DNA of 39,064 nt from Virgibacillus_O xinjiangensis. GTDB lineage: Bacteria; Bacillota; Bacilli; Bacillales; Amphibacillaceae. The stretch lies in NCBI RefSeq assembly GCF_042643145.1, contig NZ_JBHRSA010000036.1:1-39064 (forward strand), written 5' to 3'. The notes under the pieces were generated by a model that made no database searches, was not told the origin of the DNA, and was given only the letters and a program-made list of their open reading frames with translations. Shown here one piece after another: positions 34,597-39,064 of this stretch (positions are counted from its first letter, which is position 1; every line of letters starts with the position of its first letter). A program made the translations under genes and the position numbers.

Positions 34597-35544
34597 ATGC
34601 ATAAAAATTGGAAAAGAGTATTAAGCTTTGTTATTAGTTTAGTTTTAGTGCTAATAACTTTTTTAGGGATTAGCGAGGCATATGTGAAAATACACAAAGC
34701 AATAAATACCGAAAGTGATTTAAATGCAATAGAAGTTGCTTTAGTACTGGGGTTTCTATCTAGTTTAATCATCGCTACACTTACACTAGCTAGGGAAATT
34801 CGCTCAAATCCTCAGGAAATTTCAATAGGTACGACCAATTTGCCAAACTTCATGTATCATCCTGATTTTGAGAAGCACTACAGTCGACAAGGTGAAAAGC
34901 TTTTAGAGGAAAATAGGATTTTAGAAAATAAACTTGATGAAAATGAACAATATACTGATGAACTCCTGAATGAATTAGAAACGAAAGACCTTGAAGTAGA
35001 ACAAATAGCCTATATTAGTGATATTTTCATTAGACACCATAAAAATGCAAGTAGACTAGTGCGTTCGTTGCTACAACTATTAAATGAGGGAAAAAATCAT
35101 TGGAAATGGGAATTCTGTAATAACGTCTTGGATGAGTGCGTTACTGTTCTCTTAGAAGATCGAGCTGATAAATCCTCTACGATATATTTTATAAACGATA
35201 ACCAATTAGAAATGTTTACTTATAACAGAATAGAGTTTTCTTCTTCTAGGAAAAGGAAGTTTAAGAAAGGAGAAGGTTTTGCAGGCCATATATGGGAAAC
35301 AGGTGAAACAAAACTTGTTTCTGATGTGAATGAAAGTGAATACTTTAAAGGGAAGTATGCCCCTCAACATGAGTACGGATCCATTTTAGGAGTTCCCATA
35401 AAGATTGGGAGGGAAATCGTGGGTGTCCTTTGTGTCCAAAGTGAAAATGTGGAAGAGTTTCAAGAGGATGATATAAGAACAGTTATATTCTATGCGGATA
35501 TGTGCGCACTAGCACACTTTTATGATAAAATCAAAGAAGGATGA
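34597..35544 (+). CDS. Two-TM membrane protein with coiled coil and GAF domain
   Basis: This 315-residue protein has two N-terminal membrane segments (about residues 8-28 and 45-66). A polar, coiled-coil-like stretch (about 88-135, LLEENRILENKLDENEQ...) leads to a cytoplasmic GAF domain (about 145-310). The GAF core is visible in FKKGEGFAGHIWETGETKLVSDV and GSILGVPIKIGREIVGVLCVQ. GAF domains bind small ligands or sense redox and cyclic nucleotides. No kinase, cyclase or HD output domain is attached, so the protein must signal through a partner or act as a membrane effector. The ATG at 34597 follows GGGGGA; a TTG at 34585 is less likely. A small basic gene follows after 12 bases. Confidence 0.72.
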   Translation: MHKNWKRVLSFVISLVLVLITFLGISEAYVKIHKAINTESDLNAIEVALVLGFLSSLIIATLTLAREIRSNPQEISIGTTNLPNFMYHPDFEKHYSRQGEKLLEENRILENKLDENEQYTDELLNELETKDLEVEQIAYISDIFIRHHKNASRLVRSLLQLLNEGKNHWKWEFCNNVLDECVTVLLEDRADKSSTIYFINDNQLEMFTYNRIEFSSSRKRKFKKGEGFAGHIWETGETKLVSDVNESEYFKGKYAPQHEYGSILGVPIKIGREIVGVLCVQSENVEEFQEDDIRTVIFYADMCALAHFYDKIKEG

Positions 35545-35556
35545 GAGGTGTAAAGG

Positions 35557-35739
35557 ATGAATGCTGTCAAGGAATATAAGCGAAGTCGTAACAACTTGAG
35601 TTTAGAGAGAAAACAAAAGGAAACGGTAAGAGCATCAAGAAAAAGAACTGACCAGCTGTTACGAAAGGCACAACATTTAGGGCTAGCTGATATTTACACT
35701 GACACTAGTGGGCGTGTTAAAAGAAAAAAAGAGTATTAG
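35557..35739 (+). CDS. Small basic protein, unknown
   Basis: The 60-residue product is rich in Lys and Arg (20 of 60) with ERKQKETVRASRKRTDQLLRKAQHLGLADIY in the middle. It is probably helical and may bind nucleic acid. GAGAGGTGTAAAGG precedes the ATG, and the gap to the GAF gene is only 12 bases, so the two are likely co-transcribed. No family recognised. Confidence 0.6.
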   Translation: MNAVKEYKRSRNNLSLERKQKETVRASRKRTDQLLRKAQHLGLADIYTDTSGRVKRKKEY

Positions 35740-35892
35740 GTGTACAAACTCTCCATAGGAAATATAAGTGCAAAACAAGAGAAACAAGAAAGGTATTTTG
35801 TTTGGGCTTATTTTCATTCCTCTTACTCCCGCTTAATAAAGATGTTTTGATATGTTGTTGCGTTATTAACTATCTCCGATAAAGGTTCTATT

Positions 35893-35916
35893 AAGGGGGC
35901 TTACCCCCCCCTTTTT
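35893..35916. terminator. Terminator hairpin between convergent genes
   Basis: AAGGGGG, a CTTA loop and CCCCC(CCC)TTTTT form a G-C stem followed by a T run on the plus strand. It can stop the GAF operon, and the stem can also work for the minus-strand frame at 35933. Confidence 0.65.
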
Positions 35917-35932
35917 AATTAACAACATCTTC

Positions 35933-36079
35933 TTAGGAATCTTTATCACTGAACATAAGAAGATCGATAAAGTAGAAATCACCATCAAAGTAACAAAACA
36001 CACTAGCAATTTGAAAATAGACCGATAGAGTAATAACCATAACTACACTCTTAGTTGATAATGAACCCTTCTCTAACAA
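35933..36079 (-). CDS. Possible small membrane peptide (toxin-like), TTG start
   Basis: On the minus strand a strong AAGGAGGT lies just ahead of TTG at 36079. The 48-residue product has one hydrophobic segment (VVMVITLSVYFQIASVF) and a charged end (SDKDS). Size, topology and the strong ribosome binding site recall type I toxins of the TxpA/BsrG or holin-like kind, but the sequence is not a clear match. A frame start at ATG 36118 has no ribosome binding site. Treat as tentative. Confidence 0.35.
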   Translation of the reverse strand: MLEKGSLSTKSVVMVITLSVYFQIASVFCYFDGDFYFIDLLMFSDKDS

Positions 36080-36201
36080 AAGAACCTCCTTATATAAATT
36101 TAAATTCCTCAAGTTCATTGCTCAAATTTGGTCACAAAAAAAATATAAGAGCGTATTTTAGAATATAGGTTTACGAAGTGAAAATCACTAAAAGTCCTGA
36201 T

Positions 36202-36386
36202 ATGACAGCGTTTATAAAATTTGCTACCATGATTATATGGTTAAGACGTTAGGGGCGGCATGATGTAATAACCGCTCACCCCCTTTGAACACCGGAGATT
36301 TGAAAGATTCCCAACTTGGAATCGACTTGATTGCCAAAATTATAAGCCTCTCACTTGTTCATTGAACAGGTGGGAGGCTTATTTTT
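36202..36386 (+). ncRNA. Candidate small RNA with strong terminator
   Basis: ATGACA (36202-36207) and TACCAT (36225-36230) are 17 bases apart. About 110 bases later comes a 17-bp stem (AAGCCTCTCACTTGTTC, loop ATT, right arm to 36380) followed by ATTTTT. No open frame with a ribosome binding site lies between. A GGGGCGG...CCGCTCACCCC segment near 36252-36283 could form an inner hairpin. The transcript would be about 150 nucleotides. The terminator is strong; the promoter is only fair. Confidence 0.42.
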
Positions 36387-36945
36387 ATATCTATTGTCAG
36401 CAGTCGGGGGAATTTGGATCGTGTGTTTCTTCCTAAGGTACATAATACCTTCATAAATTGTTGTATACATCGAACTCTATCTGTTTGTCCATCCTTTCGT
36501 ACTCACCTTTTCTTTGACTACTAAATAACTTTGCAGCATCGAAATGGAAACATTACTAAGCTGAAAACAGTCCCATGCACAACTAATTTCACATTACTTA
36601 TGTTTGATTCGGGTTTACAAACAAAATTCGACATGATATATTAAGTATGTTAAAAACGTTAAATAAAAATTTAACAAAGTTAACGGAAGGTAATTTTACA
36701 AAAGTAATAGGCATTCTTGGGTTCTGGAAGCGAGGGAAATTGCACTTATTTTGCCCTGGCTCTGTGTGTGGATCTAAACAGGGGAATCCCCAAGTTGGAA
36801 GAATACACAGAAATACATATCTATCGGAAGCTTAAGCCTGAGAATAAACCTAGCAAACTAGTTGTTGATGAAAACTTTTCTTGAATGCTTTTCATTTTGC
36901 ATTGATTTTCGCATTCAATTTTGAATATCCAAGGAGGTACGAAAG
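36387..36945 (+). promoter_or_regulatory. Upstream region of betA with promoter and palindrome
   Basis: TTTACA (36614-36619) and TATATT (36637-36642), 17 bases apart, form the best promoter. Between it and betA lie about 300 bases with broken coding-like frames: a 62-codon frame at 36647-36835 without ribosome binding site, and an overlapping frame ending in KLKPENKPSKLVVDENFS near 36884. ATTCAA-TT-TTGAAT at 36913-36926 is a perfect palindrome just before the ribosome binding site AAGGAGGTAC and could be an operator, for example for a choline-responsive repressor. Confidence 0.45.
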
Positions 36946-38631
36946 ATGAATCAAACATATGATTATGTAGTAGTTGGTGGTGGCAGTGCGGGTTCTATAC
37001 TCGCCAACCGTTTAAGTGAAGATGGAAAGCGGAGTGTGCTGGTTCTGGAAGCAGGGCGCAGTGATTTTGCATGGGACCTATTAGTCCAAATGCCAGCTGC
37101 TTTGCCGTTCCCCGCTGGGAAAAAGCTATACGACTGGAGATACGAATCTGACCCTGAACCTTATATGAATGGCCGCCGTATCAAGCATGCTCGTGGAAAG
37201 ATGCTCGGAGGTTCAGGATCAATAAATGGTATGATATTCCAGCGCGGTAATCCACTGGACTATGAACGTTGGGGAGCCGACCCTGGCATGGAAACATGGG
37301 ACTTTGCGCATTGTCTGCCTTATTTCAAACGAATGGAAAATGCTTTAGCAGCAGATCCAGATGATGAATTTCGTGGTCAAGATGGTCCTCTCAAATTGGA
37401 GCGGGGACCAGCTACTAATCCGTTATTCCAAGCCTTCTTTGAATCAGCTGTCCAGGCTGGCTACTCGCGAACTCCTGATGTGAACGGTTATCGACAAGAG
37501 GGCTTCGCACCGTTTGATAAGCATGTATACAAAGGTAGAAGGTTTGGGCCTTCCCGTGCCTATCTGCATCCGGCTATGCACCGAGAGAATCTTACGGTGA
37601 AAACTCGAGCTTTCGTTACGAGTATCGACTTCAATGGTACCCGAGCAAGCGGTGTGACATATAAACGAGACGGAAAGATACATCATGTCACTGCTGGAGA
37701 AGTTATACTTGCAGGGGGTGCAATCAATACGCCACAGCTGCTGCAACTATCAGGTGTGGGTGATGCGGAACACTTGAACTCCGTTGGTATCGACCCAGTA
37801 GTTGATCTTCCGGGTGTAGGTGAAAACCTTCAGGACCATCTCGAAGCGTATATCCAATACGCTTGCCCATTGCCGGTTTCCGAGCAGCCTAACTTAAATA
37901 AAGTGAAGATGCCTTGGATCGGTTTGCAGTGGTTACTTGGAAGAAAAGGTGCAGCGGCAACCAACCATTTTGAAGGTGGGGGTTTTGTCCGTTCGAACGA
38001 GGAAGTTGATTATCCAAACTTGATGTTCCACTTCCTTCCAGTAGCAGTACGTTATGATGGGAAAAAAGCGGATACGAAGCACGGATTCCAGGTACACGTT
38101 GGGCCTATGTATTCTGATGCGCGAGGATCATTAAAAATTCGTTCAAAAAATCCAGAAGAGCACCCGAGCATGGTCTATAACTATCTTTCTACCGAACAGG
38201 ATCGTCGGGAATGGATTGAAGCAGTGAAGATTTCACGTGAAATCATGGCTCAGCCAGCTATGGCTGCCTATAATTCAGGGGAAATCTCGCCTGGTCCTTC
38301 TGTTCGTACAGATGAAGAGATTTTGGACTGGGTAGCGAAAGATGCCGAGACGGCACTCCATCCAAGTTGCACGGCAAAGATGGGGCCGGCTTCAGATCCA
38401 ATGGCTGTTGTGGACCCACAAACAATGAAAGTCCATGGACTCGACAATGTGCGAGTGGTTGATGCATCTGCCATGCCATATGTCACTAACGGAAATATCC
38501 ATGCGCCTGTATTGATGTTGGCGGAGAAAGCATCGGACATCATCCTTGGACGTAAACCGCTTGAGCCTATCAATGCAAGCTTTTACCGTCATGGGGTAGA
38601 CCCAGCCGATGCAGGAACAATAAAATCTTAA
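36946..38631 (+). CDS. betA: Choline dehydrogenase (GMC oxidoreductase)
   Basis: This 561-residue flavoprotein oxidises choline to betaine aldehyde, the first step in making the osmoprotectant glycine betaine. FAD binding is shown by VVVGGGSAGSILANRL near the start, the GKMLGGSGSINGMIFQRGNP segment (GMC signature 1) and AGGAINTPQLLQLSGVG (signature 2). The catalytic His472 is in ALHPSCTAKMG, and the second active-site region is TNGNIHAPVLMLAEKASDIIL. The length equals typical BetA. AAGGAGGTACGAAAG precedes the ATG. Betaine-aldehyde dehydrogenase (betB/gbsA), a transporter and gbsR are not in the window, although they could lie outside. Base composition is higher in G+C than the NTPase gene, as for a core gene. 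Confidence 0.92.
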   Translation: MNQTYDYVVVGGGSAGSILANRLSEDGKRSVLVLEAGRSDFAWDLLVQMPAALPFPAGKKLYDWRYESDPEPYMNGRRIKHARGKMLGGSGSINGMIFQRGNPLDYERWGADPGMETWDFAHCLPYFKRMENALAADPDDEFRGQDGPLKLERGPATNPLFQAFFESAVQAGYSRTPDVNGYRQEGFAPFDKHVYKGRRFGPSRAYLHPAMHRENLTVKTRAFVTSIDFNGTRASGVTYKRDGKIHHVTAGEVILAGGAINTPQLLQLSGVGDAEHLNSVGIDPVVDLPGVGENLQDHLEAYIQYACPLPVSEQPNLNKVKMPWIGLQWLLGRKGAAATNHFEGGGFVRSNEEVDYPNLMFHFLPVAVRYDGKKADTKHGFQVHVGPMYSDARGSLKIRSKNPEEHPSMVYNYLSTEQDRREWIEAVKISREIMAQPAMAAYNSGEISPGPSVRTDEEILDWVAKDAETALHPSCTAKMGPASDPMAVVDPQTMKVHGLDNVRVVDASAMPYVTNGNIHAPVLMLAEKASDIILGRKPLEPINASFYRHGVDPADAGTIKS

Positions 38632-38642
38632 ACCGAATAATG

Positions 38643-38664
38643 CTTCCCATGGGAAGGCCTTTTT
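38643..38664 (+). terminator. Terminator after betA
   Basis: CTTCCC-AT-GGGAAG forms a short stem followed after GCC by TTTTT. The tiny loop makes it moderate in strength. Confidence 0.55.
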
Positions 38665-38840
38665 CAAATGCAGCTGAGCATCAGCATACATAATGAAAGA
38701 GTGCCTTCTCTTTTTAATTTGTGGAGGTTTGACAACATTAACAGCAACTCACCTTCAAAGAACACACGCTTAGCCTTGGAGGATAATCTCTATTTCTTCG
38801 GGGAAGGTAAGGGTGAAATCAAATAGAGGAGGAATGAGAA

Positions 38841-39041
38841 GTGGATATGCAGCAACAACCTGGGCAATCCAGCCAGCAAAACATGATGATGGAACCGCCG
38901 CAAGTACTCTCCACAAAAGATACGCACTATCTTTCTGATATGTTGAATTGGAACTTGATCGCTGCGAAGAAAGCCAATTTCTACGCGAGACAGTGCAGTG
39001 TTTACAGCCATCGAATTGACCCAGTAATGCCATCTTTTTGA
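38841..39041 (+). CDS. CotF-like spore coat protein, apparently frameshifted near the window end
   Basis: The frame opens with GTG after GAGGAGGAATGAGAA. The product has a Gln/Met-rich start, then PPQVLSTKDTHYLSDMLNWNLIAAKKANFYARQC, the conserved core of small CotF-like coat proteins. After 66 codons it meets TGA at 39039-39041, right behind TTTTT. If one extra T were present, the frame would continue as LTQAGHQFD to the window end, which looks like the normal continuation of the family. So the gene is either frameshifted in the T run or holds a sequence error. Only the 5' part is in the window. Confidence 0.65.
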   Translation: MDMQQQPGQSSQQNMMMEPPQVLSTKDTHYLSDMLNWNLIAAKKANFYARQCSVYSHRIDPVMPSF

Positions 39042-39064
39042 CCCAAGCCGGACATCAATTTGAT

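Noticed and set aside
36647..36835. 62-codon frame upstream of betA
   Set aside because: It has no ribosome binding site, sits in the leader region, and its composition (Cys, Gly, Trp clusters) is not coding-like. I treat it as leader or decayed sequence.
1..39064. CRISPR arrays, tRNA and rRNA genes
   Set aside because: I saw no regularly spaced direct repeats of CRISPR type, no cas genes, and no tRNA or rRNA signatures on either strand.

Overview
The window looks like the chromosome of a spore-forming, probably halotolerant member of the Bacillaceae. The support is a Ger(x)C germination lipoprotein, a CotF-like spore coat gene, Bacillus-type LexA boxes (GAAC-N4-GTTC), a cre-like CcpA site, YolD-like genes, strong AGGAGG ribosome binding sites and a choline dehydrogenase (BetA) of the osmoprotectant pathway. 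Genus cannot be settled by eye; a Halobacillus, Pontibacillus or Virgibacillus relative would fit. Much of the window is a defence and accessory island with broken genes and repeats.

Layout. 1-65 is the 3' end of a group II intron. 461-6288 carries ordinary or decaying genes: a small coiled-coil protein, an AbrB-like regulator, Ger(x)C, a YdjM-like membrane protein, and a minus-strand pabA-pabBC pair for p-aminobenzoate. 6.6-19.4 kb is a DNA-restriction island. It holds a coiled-coil/Mrr nuclease behind repeated TTACGAACG boxes; then a three-gene unit (DUF2325 protein, N6-adenine methylase fused to a type I specificity domain, GHKL/MORC-like ATPase) marked by three copies of one 17-bp palindrome; then a complete type I system, hsdR-hsdM-hsdS. 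19.4-21.0 kb looks plasmid- or transposon-derived (ribbon-helix-helix-like protein, serine resolvase, 19-bp perfect inverted repeat).

21.2-24.4 kb holds an AprX-like serine protease and an Endonuclease I family nuclease, both without a signal peptide, downstream of a LexA-box promoter. A near-copy of that promoter drives a yolD gene just after the pair. 24.6-28.0 kb is a small metabolic operon: an FCD-type GntR regulator, a D-malate/tartrate dehydrogenase-like enzyme and a 2-hydroxycarboxylate transporter, with a promoter plus operator and a cre site.

28.0-34.0 kb is a 1539-residue STAND NTPase with an N-terminal PD-(D/E)XK nuclease (Avs-like). It is bracketed by direct repeats, each made of a yolD 3' remnant, a terminator and a HEPN gene; the left HEPN copy is frameshifted and the right one intact. 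34.6-35.7 kb has a two-TM GAF sensor and a small basic protein, followed by a 1.2-kb sparse region with a possible small membrane peptide and a small-RNA candidate. The window ends with betA and the start of a CotF-like coat gene that appears frameshifted.

The strongest candidates for something undescribed are (a) the DUF2325/methylase-S/GHKL operon with its shared palindrome, (b) the probably SOS-controlled cytosolic protease-nuclease pair, and (c) the Avs-like gene inserted between yolD-HEPN repeats. All functional claims are inferred from sequence motifs read by eye.
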